The notes under the pieces are model-generated. The model searched no databases. It was not told the origin of the DNA and saw nothing but the letters and a program-made list of their open reading frames with translations. From Achromobacter sp. HZ34 (lineage in GTDB: Bacteria > Pseudomonadota > Gammaproteobacteria > Burkholderiales > Burkholderiaceae_B), in the NCBI RefSeq assembly GCF_002209485.1, contig NZ_NJIX01000006.1:372001-436000 (forward strand): DNA of 64,000 nt, written 5' to 3'. Position numbers and translations under genes: made by a program. Below, piece by piece: positions 45,898-54,529 of the stretch. The first letter of the stretch is position 1, and the number at the start of each line of letters is the position of its first letter.

Positions 45898-46620
45898 ATG
45901 ATCGATGCCAAACGACCCCGGCGCCCTGCCGCGGGCGGTTATGCCCGCGGGGATGAAACGCGCCTGCGCATCATCGACGCGGCCATCGAACGCTTCGGCG
46001 AAGCAGGCTTCGACGGCGCCTCCACGCGGGATATCGCCCAGCGAGCGGGGGTCAATGCGCCTGCCCTGCAGTACTACTTCGAGAACAAGGAAGGCCTGTA
46101 CCGGGCCTGCGCGGAGCACATCGCCGACGAGACGCTGGCGTTCTTCGAGCCTGTCGTGCTGAATGCGCGGCAGGTGCTGGCGGAAAACGGCGACGCCCAG
46201 CGCCTGATCGACGCCTTCATCCGCATCCAGGAAACCATCGCCGACAAGATGTTCACCCGCAAGCGCGAGCCGGACCCCCGCATGTTCTTCGCGCGCGAGC
46301 AGGCGGGCCACGAGCCTGGCATCGCGTCCGAAGTGTTGCAGTGCCGCCTGCGCAAGCCCCTGAACGATCTTTGTGCGGAATTGCTGGGGCGGCTGACCGG
46401 TAGCGCGCCCGACGCCCCGGAGAATCTGGTCCGCATGATGAGTTTGAACGGCCAGCTTCTGGTATTCCATATCGCCCGGCGTTCCACGCTCACGCTGTTC
46501 GGCTGGACTGACATCGATGCGGAGAAGGCCGAACTGATCAAGTCCACGGTGCGTGCGCAGACTCGATTGCTGCTGGAAAGCTGGAACCAGCACGCGCGTA
46601 AAAACGGCGCGGCGGTTTGA
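45898..46620 (+). CDS. TetR-family regulator, CecR/YbiH-like
   Basis: The 240-residue protein is read from ATG 45898; the same frame is open for 1.3 kb upstream, but that is antisense to the adaptor gene. The helix-turn-helix is clear (IIDAAIERFGEAGFDGASTR, IAQRAGVNAPALQYYFENKE), and the C-terminal part (MFFAREQAGHEPGIASEVLQ) matches the CecR-type effector domain seen beside HlyD-type efflux genes. It probably represses the divergent three-gene efflux operon until a drug binds. Confidence 0.93.
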   Translation: MIDAKRPRRPAAGGYARGDETRLRIIDAAIERFGEAGFDGASTRDIAQRAGVNAPALQYYFENKEGLYRACAEHIADETLAFFEPVVLNARQVLAENGDAQRLIDAFIRIQETIADKMFTRKREPDPRMFFAREQAGHEPGIASEVLQCRLRKPLNDLCAELLGRLTGSAPDAPENLVRMMSLNGQLLVFHIARRSTLTLFGWTDIDAEKAELIKSTVRAQTRLLLESWNQHARKNGAAV

Positions 46621-46859
46621 TGCCACGGCACTGGAACCGCAGGGCCGATGCCCGCTCAAAAACCGGACGAGCGGGCCGCAATTCTTTATTCGTCAGTTTT
46701 TAGTCAGCTACTGATAACGATAAATGAATGAAGAAGACGCCTGAATCGACGATATAGAGGGAGAAATATCGTTTGAGATACTTCTAGCAATATCTCCGAC
46801 ACATTGTGTAGTCAGAATGCCCCCTTCATTTTGTCTCATATGAAGAGCGATCGACTCCC

Positions 46860-48224
46860 ATGCCCGTAGCCTTTGCCTCTGCTGACGCCGCGTCCTCGGC
46901 GACCCCTTCGAATGCCCTGGCCCTGGCGCGTCTGCGCCGCCTGGCCGTAGCCGCCATGCTGGTGCTGCCGCTGGCCCTGGCCGCCTGCGGCGGCGGTGAC
47001 GATGGCGATGACGACAGCCCCGTCGCCACGGCGCCGGTCGAGACGCCCGCGACGCCGGCCACGCCGGATGTCCCGACGGAACAGCCGGACACCCGCAACC
47101 AGGCCTATCTGAAGGCCAAGGCCGGCGACATCATCCAGGTGCGCATCGAGGAACTGCATCCCACGCAGGACGCCATCGGCTACGAGCAGATCTATTACAA
47201 GCTGGGCCGCTGGCAGGGCGATTTCGCCCGCCCCACCTGGGCCGGCAATGTCACGAACCAGCTCGACTACCTGAACAGCACGGTCGGCAAGAAGTTCGAC
47301 GACTTCTGCGAAGACATGGGCATGAGCGAGCGCGTTGCCGATTTCGCCACCATCGCCGAGGCCCAGGCCGCGCGCCTGGACGACCCGACCACCTTCACTT
47401 GCGCCGATGCGCCGGGCACCCACGACGATGTCCTGAAAACCGTGGTGGTGGGCTGGGACGGCAACCTGTACCTGACCGACGGCCATCACACCTTCTCGTC
47501 CCTGCGCGAGATCCCCGACGGCGGCCCCAAGCTGCCGGTTTGGGTCAAGGTGGACGCCAACTATAGCGATATGACCTCGGCCTCCGCGTTCTGGACGCGC
47601 ATGGTCGACGAGAAGAAGGCCTGGCTGCGTGACGGCAACAACCAGCCGATCACCGTCGATCAACTGCCCACCCGCGTCGGCCTGCCGCATGACAACGACC
47701 CCGGCGGCATGAGCGAGGACATGTATCGTTCGCTGGTCTATTTCACGCGTGATATCGCCTATTCGAACGGCGATTTGCCGGAATTCGCCGAATTCCAATG
47801 GGGCGATTGGCTGCGTGGGCAGGTCGCGCTGGGCAATCTGCAGCCGCTGACGAATTACCGTACCGCGGCGCCCAATACGCTGGCGCAGATCCTGGCGGTC
47901 AGCAAGTTGAACAGCTCCCTGGCGCCTACCGATTCGACCGATAGCTACGCAGCAGCCGTGCGCGATGCGTCGCTGAAGATGACGGCGCTGGCGGACAATG
48001 CCGTGGTTTCAGGTAGCACCACCGCGGCGGAACTGGGCCGCATCGTGTTGGTGTCTGGCGCTGCCAGCGGCACGCCCACCAAGGACGCGCGCGACACGCT
48101 GGAAGAACTGCCGCGCAATGACGTGAAGAGCAGCGGTGACCCACGCAATGCGGGCAAGCTGTGGTTCGCCGCCAATTATCGTTCTTGCGGCAAGCCGGCA
48201 GCGGGAACCTGCTGGGGCTACTGA
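46860..48224 (+). CDS. exported lipoprotein with ParB-like (ParBc_2/sulfiredoxin-type) domain
   Basis: The 454-residue protein has a long N-terminus ending in a lipoprotein signal (MLVLPLALAAC, Cys43) and an acidic, Pro/Thr-rich linker (GGGDDGDDDSPVATAPVETP). The main domain has IIQVRIEELHPTQDAIGYEQ and the motif LYLTDGHHTFSSLREI at about 204-217, which matches the ParB-like/sulfiredoxin fold of the ParBc_2 family. The export signal means it works outside the cytosol, so it is not a plasmid-partition protein. No partner genes adjoin it. Function unknown. Confidence 0.85.
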   Translation: MPVAFASADAASSATPSNALALARLRRLAVAAMLVLPLALAACGGGDDGDDDSPVATAPVETPATPATPDVPTEQPDTRNQAYLKAKAGDIIQVRIEELHPTQDAIGYEQIYYKLGRWQGDFARPTWAGNVTNQLDYLNSTVGKKFDDFCEDMGMSERVADFATIAEAQAARLDDPTTFTCADAPGTHDDVLKTVVVGWDGNLYLTDGHHTFSSLREIPDGGPKLPVWVKVDANYSDMTSASAFWTRMVDEKKAWLRDGNNQPITVDQLPTRVGLPHDNDPGGMSEDMYRSLVYFTRDIAYSNGDLPEFAEFQWGDWLRGQVALGNLQPLTNYRTAAPNTLAQILAVSKLNSSLAPTDSTDSYAAAVRDASLKMTALADNAVVSGSTTAAELGRIVLVSGAASGTPTKDARDTLEELPRNDVKSSGDPRNAGKLWFAANYRSCGKPAAGTCWGY

Positions 48225-48307
48225 GGCTTTCAGGGACAGAGTGGGATTGGTAAGGGCCGGCAGGTTACTCACACGGATTCAAGCAAGCCGTGTGAGCGCC
48301 TCATCAA

Positions 48308-49162
48308 ATGCTGGATCATCCCTCTTCCTCTTCCTTTCCCTCTTGCTCCACGACGCAACCGCCGTCTCCCGACATCCTCATATTCGGCCCTGTCGGCCCG
48401 CCGACTTCCGGCCCCACGCGCCTGGTCGCCAGCGTGACGCACGCAAGCCCTCATACCGCACGCGCAGCGATGAGGCGGCCGGCAGCGGATCGTCATCATG
48501 TGGCTGCGTCGGCGGATGCCCGGCCGCATTTCGATCGCGGCCTCGACAAGTACTTCCCCTGTGATTTTTTTGCTCGGGATCCCGATGCCTGGCCATGTTC
48601 GGCCAATCGACTGAGCCCTATTCCCGGAGGAAGGGACGCTTTGTCGCCTGCATGGAGCGACGAACCGCGCGGCGTCGGCTCGACGTCCCCGCTGCTTCCC
48701 CCGTCTCCCGGACTGCATCAAGCGCTATCCGCACGAGCCGCCGCAGCGCGGCAACGGCGCGCATCATCGGAAGTGGGGATTATCGAAGTTCGGCAAGGGA
48801 CGTCCGCACTGCGGCGAAACGTCGTGCACGTTAGCGCCGACAAGATCCGCGGCGCCAGGCAGCTGGACCGCAGCGATTACATGCTGTTGGGTTCCATGAA
48901 ACCCCAACATCCGTACGTCGCCACATTGGCGCGTGAACGGATGCAGTTCGCGCGCGAATACAACGACGATTACAAAACCCGGATACGCAGGCTGAACAAG
49001 CTGGTAAAGGCGGGGCTGGTGACTATCGACAGTACGATAGAACAGGTTCGTGGCGGCGCCTATGTGATCACTCCGGCCGGTGAGGCCGCCGTGGCGTTGA
49101 AGAAACAGGAGGAGGCCGCGGCCAGGGCGCGGCGTCAATCGCCGATTCAAAACCCGGCTTGA
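48308..49162 (+). CDS. uncertain ORF; C-terminal ~90 residues look like a winged-helix protein
   Basis: The open frame has 284 codons, but the first ~155 (Ser/Pro/Ala/Arg-rich, no ribosome site at 48308) do not look like a folded protein. The last part does: a charged helix PYVATLARERMQFAREYNDD, then IRRLNKLVKAGLVTIDSTIE and GGAYVITPAGEAAVALKK, a winged-helix pattern. The true start may be GTG 48773 or later. So 48225-48772 may be non-coding or a decayed 5' part. Its 3' end overlaps the convergent SGNH gene by 16 bases. Confidence 0.4.
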   Translation: MLDHPSSSSFPSCSTTQPPSPDILIFGPVGPPTSGPTRLVASVTHASPHTARAAMRRPAADRHHVAASADARPHFDRGLDKYFPCDFFARDPDAWPCSANRLSPIPGGRDALSPAWSDEPRGVGSTSPLLPPSPGLHQALSARAAAARQRRASSEVGIIEVRQGTSALRRNVVHVSADKIRGARQLDRSDYMLLGSMKPQHPYVATLARERMQFAREYNDDYKTRIRRLNKLVKAGLVTIDSTIEQVRGGAYVITPAGEAAVALKKQEEAAARARRQSPIQNPA

Positions 49163-50349
49163 TGCCCGGCGGCTGCGCGCAGGTGCAGCAGCCCACCCAG
49201 CAGGTCACCGGCAGCGCGCTCATAACCCTCCTGGCTGAAGTGGACGCCGTCCTTGCGGGCCAGTTTCTGGTTGACCCACTTGCGCATCGAGCAGCCGCCG
49301 CCCATGGCTTGCTGCCAATCCCAATAAAGCGTGTGCTTTTCCTTGGCGATCGCGCGTTGCTCCTGCTGAACGACGTTCAGGGACGGCGCGCGTTGCCCGC
49401 ATGCGCCACCCCTGAGGGACGACAGGGATTCGGGCGCGCCGATGATGAGGATGGCGCTATGGGGAAATTTTGCGCGTAACTGGTCGATGGCCGTTTCCAG
49501 CGTCCGGCGGAAATCCTGCGGGTCCAGTGTGCCGCGGAAGGCTTCGTTGGTACCGTAGGCCAGCGCGATCAGGTCGGGCTTGCCCACCGCCAGATCGTCC
49601 ATCCAGCCGGAACGCCAACGGTCCCATTGCGACAGTTCGGAACCATTGATGCCCACCGCGGAGACGATGGCGCCGGGCCGTCCGCTGGTCATCCACCAGC
49701 CGCCGATGCGCGTGTTCGGGCTGCCTTCGGTGGTCACGATAAAAGGCAGACGGGCTGTGAACGTGGCCTGCGACCAGGAGCCGTCGGCGCGGCGGGCCTT
49801 GACGTCCTGCAATTCGCTGTCCGCATCGATGATGTGCAGCGGCGGATCGCCGGCGGCCTGGCTGACCAGCACGGTGACGTTCTGCTGCGGGCTGTCGTCC
49901 GCTTTTGTCTTCAGGGTCAGCTGTCCACCCACACCGGTGCCGCGCGCGATCATGCCGCCGAAGGGATAATCGGCTTCACCGGCATTGCGGCTATTGAGTA
50001 GTTCCCACCCTTCATTTTCGTAGCCCACCCGGGCCAGGCGTTGGCCGCTGGCGTACATCGGCATGGCCCAGCCTATGCCGCCGTCGCCCAGGCGCTGCTG
50101 CAACTCGGTGCGCAGATAATCGGTGAAATAGTCGCCCGCCGTATGCGAATCGCCGATCTGGACCATGTGGAAAACGCTTTGCCGGCTGGTGGCGGGATTC
50201 AGCAGCGAGGCGATGCGCGCCGCGTTTTTGTCGCCGTAGTCATATAGCGCATTGGCCCGCGCAGCGGGCGTAAGCGCCAGCAGTCCGGCACCCAGCATCA
50301 GGGTGGCAAGAAAGGTACGGGGGCGAAGCATTGGAAGCATGGGACTCAC
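49147..50349 (-). CDS. exported SGNH/GDSL-family hydrolase or acyltransferase
   Basis: The 400-residue protein starts at GTG 50349, overlapping the stop of the upstream gene by 4 bases. A signal peptide (TFLATLMLGAGLLALTPAAR) precedes block I (FHMVQIGDSHTAGDYFTDYL, Ser68), a YGTNEAFRG block and the terminal Asp/His block (KDGVHFSQEGYERA). SGNH enzymes beside an MBOAT protein usually move acetyl groups onto periplasmic or exported glycans, as PatB or AlgX-like proteins do. It is the third gene of the MBOAT operon. Confidence 0.9.
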   Translation of the reverse strand: MSPMLPMLRPRTFLATLMLGAGLLALTPAARANALYDYGDKNAARIASLLNPATSRQSVFHMVQIGDSHTAGDYFTDYLRTELQQRLGDGGIGWAMPMYASGQRLARVGYENEGWELLNSRNAGEADYPFGGMIARGTGVGGQLTLKTKADDSPQQNVTVLVSQAAGDPPLHIIDADSELQDVKARRADGSWSQATFTARLPFIVTTEGSPNTRIGGWWMTSGRPGAIVSAVGINGSELSQWDRWRSGWMDDLAVGKPDLIALAYGTNEAFRGTLDPQDFRRTLETAIDQLRAKFPHSAILIIGAPESLSSLRGGACGQRAPSLNVVQQEQRAIAKEKHTLYWDWQQAMGGGCSMRKWVNQKLARKDGVHFSQEGYERAAGDLLGGLLHLRAAAGHQAGF

Positions 50350-51626
50350 TGTGGCGTAGCCGGTTGAGGCAGACGGAGCTTATCCAAAATCTGCCGCGCC
50401 AGGTATTTCTGGCCGGCGACGGAGAAATGGATGCCGTCGCCACTGCGCATTTTCGTGTTCTTACCGTCCAAAAGGATGGAGTCGCTGTAACCGACATTTT
50501 CGCCGGGTAGCAGATGACGGGTATCCACGAAGACGGCTCCTTGTTTCTCCACTTCGTCCTGCACGATCTGCATCAGCCATAGCATCTGGCCGTCCAGTTT
50601 GCTGGCCTTCATGCCAGGGGCGCCTATCCATAACGTGCTGACACCGTGGGCCGCATTGGACTGGATGATGCCGGCGATGCGCTGCCGATAAACGGCTTCC
50701 CATTCCGGGGTCTTGAAGCGCAGGAACTTGCCGCCCCGGTTGGCGGGGTCCGGCATATCCCAAGGATCGTTGGGACCGAGCATGATGACCAGCAGGCGAA
50801 TGCCGGGGTCCTTAAGGATGGTGCGGGAAATGGTTTCCGGCCAATTGAAGGCGTTCGGATAGGACAAGCCGGTGCTTTGCTTGCTCAGGTCCACGCCCTC
50901 GATGCCGTATTGGGTCTTCAGCGTACGCAGCAGGTGGGGCGCGATTCCCTGCATCAGGGAATCGCCGGCCATGAACACCTTGCCGGGCGCGGCGATCATC
51001 AGGTAGTTCGCGCGCCTTTGTTCTTCGGCGCCCTGTTGCGCCGCCAGGGCCAAGGCCCGGCTGCGTTCGTCCAGCGCGGCTTGTTGCGCTTGCTGCGCTT
51101 GCAGGGCTTGCTGCGAGGCCGCCTGTTCCGCTTCTCTTGCGGCGTCTTTTGCGGCTGTAGTGGCGGCCTCAGTGGCGGCTTGTTCCTGGCGCAGCCGGGC
51201 TGCGGCCGCCAGCCTGCTTGCTTCGGCTTCCTGTTTCTGCCGCGCCAGCAATTCAGCGGCGGCGCGGCGCTGGTTTTCCTCTGCCACCTTGGCTTGTTGC
51301 TCGCGCAGGTAGAAATCTTCGGTCAACACGAATTTCTGATTGGCGTCGTCGGTCAGCCTGACGGAGTCGGCATCCAGGGATTTGCCCGCGTCGTCGATGG
51401 CACCGTTGAGGCTGGCCCATATCTGCTGGCCGGATTTCCAGATTTCGCTTTCCTCAAGGACGGCCAGCGGATAGCCGCGGTGATAGGTTTGCTGATAATA
51501 AATACCGATAGGGCCCTGCATCAGCCACAGCGAGGCCAGTGCCAGGAAAACCAGTGAAACCAGCGTAGTCACGGTGGACACGGATTGGGTACGCGGGGAT
51601 GCCATGATGGATTCAGAAGTTGGCAT
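50346..51626 (-). CDS. membrane-anchored SGNH/DUF459-type protein with coiled coil
   Basis: The 426-residue protein has one N-terminal membrane helix (VTTLVSLVFLALASLWLMQG), a Gln/Ala-rich coiled coil (about residues 105-205), and an SGNH domain with block I KVFMAGDSLMQGIAPHLLRT, LLVIMLGPNDPWDMP, LWIGAPGMKASKL and the catalytic pair GDGIHFSVAGQKYLA. It should be tethered with its catalytic domain in the periplasm. It overlaps the MBOAT gene by 14 bases and the next gene by 4. It is a second probable acyl-handling enzyme of the operon. Confidence 0.92.
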   Translation of the reverse strand: MPTSESIMASPRTQSVSTVTTLVSLVFLALASLWLMQGPIGIYYQQTYHRGYPLAVLEESEIWKSGQQIWASLNGAIDDAGKSLDADSVRLTDDANQKFVLTEDFYLREQQAKVAEENQRRAAAELLARQKQEAEASRLAAAARLRQEQAATEAATTAAKDAAREAEQAASQQALQAQQAQQAALDERSRALALAAQQGAEEQRRANYLMIAAPGKVFMAGDSLMQGIAPHLLRTLKTQYGIEGVDLSKQSTGLSYPNAFNWPETISRTILKDPGIRLLVIMLGPNDPWDMPDPANRGGKFLRFKTPEWEAVYRQRIAGIIQSNAAHGVSTLWIGAPGMKASKLDGQMLWLMQIVQDEVEKQGAVFVDTRHLLPGENVGYSDSILLDGKNTKMRSGDGIHFSVAGQKYLARQILDKLRLPQPATPQ

Positions 51627-53118
51627 ACATGAAACCGGGGATGCCGGACGGCGCCAGCAGCACGATCAGGACGAAGCCGGCGAATATCAATGCCGGACGG
51701 AGCAGGGCGGGAAAGTGCGCCAAGGCGGCCGCGCCCGTTTCGGGCAGGCGGCGCAGCTTGGGATAGGCGAGCCACAGCAGCAGCATGGCCGCCAGCACGG
51801 GCAGCGTCCACGGGCCGATGCGGACGTCATGGAAGTTGTGCACCAGCGCGCTGTATATCTGCGTCACTTCGTTCAGGTCCTGGATGGGAAAGAGAACGAA
51901 GCAGAAGCACACGAACTGCACGGTCAGGAATACCGAGATGGCTTTTGCCGGCCAACCCAGGCTGGCAATGAAATCGCGTTTGCGCCCGCTGTCGCGCCAT
52001 CCGGGCACGAGCGCCAGGATGCGGTCGCCGATATTCAGCAGCACCAGCCCGGCGCCATGCAGCAGGCCCCAGATGGCGAACTTCCAGCCATAGCCATGCC
52101 AGGCGCCGGATAATCCCATGGCCAGGAGCAAGTTGACTTGCGTCCGCACGAAACCCTGGCGGCTGCCGCCCAAGGGCAGGTAGATATAGTCGCGGATCCA
52201 GGTGGAAAGGCTGATGTGCCAGCGGTTCCAGAACTCGCGCAGATTATGCGCCAGCAGGGGCGCACGGAAATTGACCGGCAGGCGCAGGCCTAGCAGCAGG
52301 GCCATGCCCACGACCAGGTCGCTATACCCGGAAAAATCGAAGAAAAGCTGCAAGGTATAGCCCTGGATCGCGGTGAAGATATCCAGGGAATGGTATTGGG
52401 AGGGATTGGCGAAAACCGGCGTTACCACATGCGAAGCCAGCCACCCGGATAACCACCACTTCTTGGCAAGGCCGGCCAGAATCAGGCACAGCGCGAAGGT
52501 CGGCGCGATGATGTGGCGCGGCTCACGGGTCCTGATCTGGTCCACGGCGCCGCAAGGCGCGCCGTCGTAGTCCGTCAAGCCCTTGGCGGCGGTGGTCCGA
52601 TGGATAGGGCCGGCCGTCACGGTCAGGAACAGGCCGAAGTGCCCGAGCAGATCCACCAGGCTCAGCCGCCGCGTCACCTCGACGTCACCGCGGTAGCAGG
52701 CGACCAGGTAGCTGATGCCCTGGAAGGTGTAATACGACAGCCCCAGCGGCAGCAGCCATTGGTTCTGCAGGTCGATATCCAGGCCCCGGTCCGCCAGCAG
52801 GTCGGCCAACGGCACACGCAGCTGTTCCGCGTATTTCCAAAACGCCAGGTTCAGGATCGCCAGCACCACGCCGAGGATCAGCCAGGCTTTGCGCGCCCGG
52901 GCTGACGCGCTGGCCTGCATGGCCTTGGTCAGCAGGTAAACCAGCACCGTGAATATGACGACGCAGGCGAGCACCCGGCCGGACCCGTAATAACCCAGCA
53001 GAAGCAGGCTGGCCAGGGTCAATAACAGATTCTGGATATCGGGCCGCGGACGAAAGGCCCAATACAAAAGAAAGAAAATGGGAAATCCCAAGCCGAATTC
53101 TATGGATATCAGGCCCAC
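51613..53118 (-). CDS. MBOAT-family O-acyltransferase (AlgI/PatA-like)
   Basis: The 501-residue protein has about 12 membrane helices and MBOAT landmarks: QNQWLLPLGLSYYTFQGISY, LQLFFDFSGYSDLVVGMALL, FRAPLLAHNLREFWNRWHIS with His301, and the catalytic His341 in GLSGAWHGYGWKFAIWGLLH. Members pass acyl (mostly acetyl) groups across the inner membrane for polysaccharide O-acetylation (AlgI, PatA, DltB). It is the first gene of an overlapping operon with two SGNH proteins. No polymer synthesis genes are in the window, so the acceptor glycan is unknown. Confidence 0.95.
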   Translation of the reverse strand: MGLISIEFGLGFPIFFLLYWAFRPRPDIQNLLLTLASLLLLGYYGSGRVLACVVIFTVLVYLLTKAMQASASARARKAWLILGVVLAILNLAFWKYAEQLRVPLADLLADRGLDIDLQNQWLLPLGLSYYTFQGISYLVACYRGDVEVTRRLSLVDLLGHFGLFLTVTAGPIHRTTAAKGLTDYDGAPCGAVDQIRTREPRHIIAPTFALCLILAGLAKKWWLSGWLASHVVTPVFANPSQYHSLDIFTAIQGYTLQLFFDFSGYSDLVVGMALLLGLRLPVNFRAPLLAHNLREFWNRWHISLSTWIRDYIYLPLGGSRQGFVRTQVNLLLAMGLSGAWHGYGWKFAIWGLLHGAGLVLLNIGDRILALVPGWRDSGRKRDFIASLGWPAKAISVFLTVQFVCFCFVLFPIQDLNEVTQIYSALVHNFHDVRIGPWTLPVLAAMLLLWLAYPKLRRLPETGAAALAHFPALLRPALIFAGFVLIVLLAPSGIPGFMYANF

Positions 53119-53526
53119 GAAACTACTCTCTTCTTCATCCTGTTATTGGTGGCGCGGCAATCGCCACGGATTGGCGTTGCGGGGGGCGATGCTGCGCTCA
53201 TCGATCCGTCAGCGCGGGGGAATCGCGCGCGGCTGACAGCATAACGGGGGTCAGTTGACAGAGGGATAAATGGGAACGATTTCTATGGAAATTGTTGCTA
53301 TCGAGCAATTCGCATTCAAGCCGATCATCGAGTTGGCCTAATCGTCGAAAAATCGTAATTTTTCAACTTTGTTGAAAATAAATCATTGTATATCAACTAC
53401 TTATATCTATGAATATTGTCTATGTCGACAATGTGCAAGATTGGGAGGTATGATCAACGTCGTGGCGGATCGCTTGCATCGACTTCGGTGCTAGCCGTCT
53501 CGCGCCACTCCCTTAGGAGACAAAAG
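53119..53526. other. 408-base intergenic stretch, AT-rich in its right half
   Basis: The gap lies between the divergent MBOAT operon and the TauD-type gene. Bases 53280-53430 are AT-rich and hold poly-T/A tracts and the palindrome at 53415-53432; this is the likely promoter zone. AGGAG at 53515-53519 is the ribosome site of the next gene. The frame of that gene is open to 53416 but no conserved sequence lies there. Confidence 0.5.
53415..53432. promoter_or_regulatory. ATTGTC-6-GACAAT palindrome, candidate GntR operator
   Basis: A perfect 6-base inverted repeat with a 6-base centre lies 94 bases before the TauD-type gene. FCD-type GntR regulators often bind TTGT-ACAA style palindromes, and such a regulator (55568) closes this gene cluster. 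Confidence 0.45.
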
Positions 53527-54438
53527 ATGAGTGAAATCACAGTACGCCCGCTGGGTTATGCCGCCGGCGCATCGGTAACGGGATTGGATTTGCGCGCTGG
53601 CCTGCGGCCGAATCAACTGGAGGCTTTGCGTGCCGCCTGGCGCGAGCACCTTGTCCTGGTGCTGCCTGGGCAGGACCTGAACGCGGAGCAGTTGATCGCT
53701 TACACCCGCAACTTCGGAGAAGTCGAGCGCAACGACAGCGTTCCGTATTACCGCGATCCGGACCACCCCGAGGTCCTGCTGGTGACGAACAAGCCGCGCG
53801 ACGGCAAACCTTCGCAGACGCGCAATACCGGCAGGAACTGGCATTCCGATCTTAGCTACACCAACCGGCCGGCCATGGGGTCGGTGTTGATGTGTAAGGA
53901 AAAGCCCCCGGTGGGCGGCGACACGATGTTCGCCAACATGTATATGGCTTATGACACGCTGAGCACGACCTTCAAGCGCTTTCTCGACGGTCTTCATGCC
54001 GTGCATGACATCACCCTGATCAAGGGCTTCGAGCGACGCGACCCTGCGCAGATCGCCGAGTTGAAGAAGCGTAATCCGCCGATTGCACACCCCGTGGTGC
54101 GCACGCACCCGGAGACGGGGCGCAAGCTGCTGTTCATCAGCGACCGCGTGCGCAGTTTCGTCGGCATGACGGAAGAAGAGAGCCGTCCCATCCTCGATTT
54201 CCTGAACCGCCATGCCACGACGCCGGAATTCGTCTATCGCCATCGTTGGGACGTGAATGACATCGTCATGTGGGACAACCGCTGCACGCTGCATATTGCG
54301 CTGCCCGACTTCGACCAGACCAAGCCACGCCACATGATGCGCTGCTCGCTGTTGGGTGAGCCTTCGGGATACGTAATTCAGGACGACCAGCCGATGGACG
54401 AACAGGCCGCCCGCAGTGCCATCGCGGCGGTGTCCTGA
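53527..54438 (+). CDS. TauD/TfdA-family 2OG-Fe(II) dioxygenase
   Basis: The 303-residue protein starts at ATG 53527, 7 bases after AGGAG. The iron site is His106 and Asp108 (NTGRNWHSDLSY) and His256 (WDNRCTLHIALPDF); the 2-oxoglutarate-binding Arg is in PRHMMRCSL (Arg268 or Arg272). The N-terminus (VRPLGYAAGASVTGLDL) is typical of taurine/2,4-D dioxygenases, which hydroxylate next to a sulfonate or ether group. It is followed by a Bug receptor (91-base gap) and a GntR regulator, so the receptor may deliver its substrate. Confidence 0.95.
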   Translation: MSEITVRPLGYAAGASVTGLDLRAGLRPNQLEALRAAWREHLVLVLPGQDLNAEQLIAYTRNFGEVERNDSVPYYRDPDHPEVLLVTNKPRDGKPSQTRNTGRNWHSDLSYTNRPAMGSVLMCKEKPPVGGDTMFANMYMAYDTLSTTFKRFLDGLHAVHDITLIKGFERRDPAQIAELKKRNPPIAHPVVRTHPETGRKLLFISDRVRSFVGMTEEESRPILDFLNRHATTPEFVYRHRWDVNDIVMWDNRCTLHIALPDFDQTKPRHMMRCSLLGEPSGYVIQDDQPMDEQAARSAIAAVS

Positions 54439-54529
54439 CCTGGCGGCCCACGCAGCGTCCGGGACGAACGCCGGTATCGGGGGCGGCGTCGCCGGCAAAA
54501 ATCAAAACCTATAAATCAGGAGACAACCA

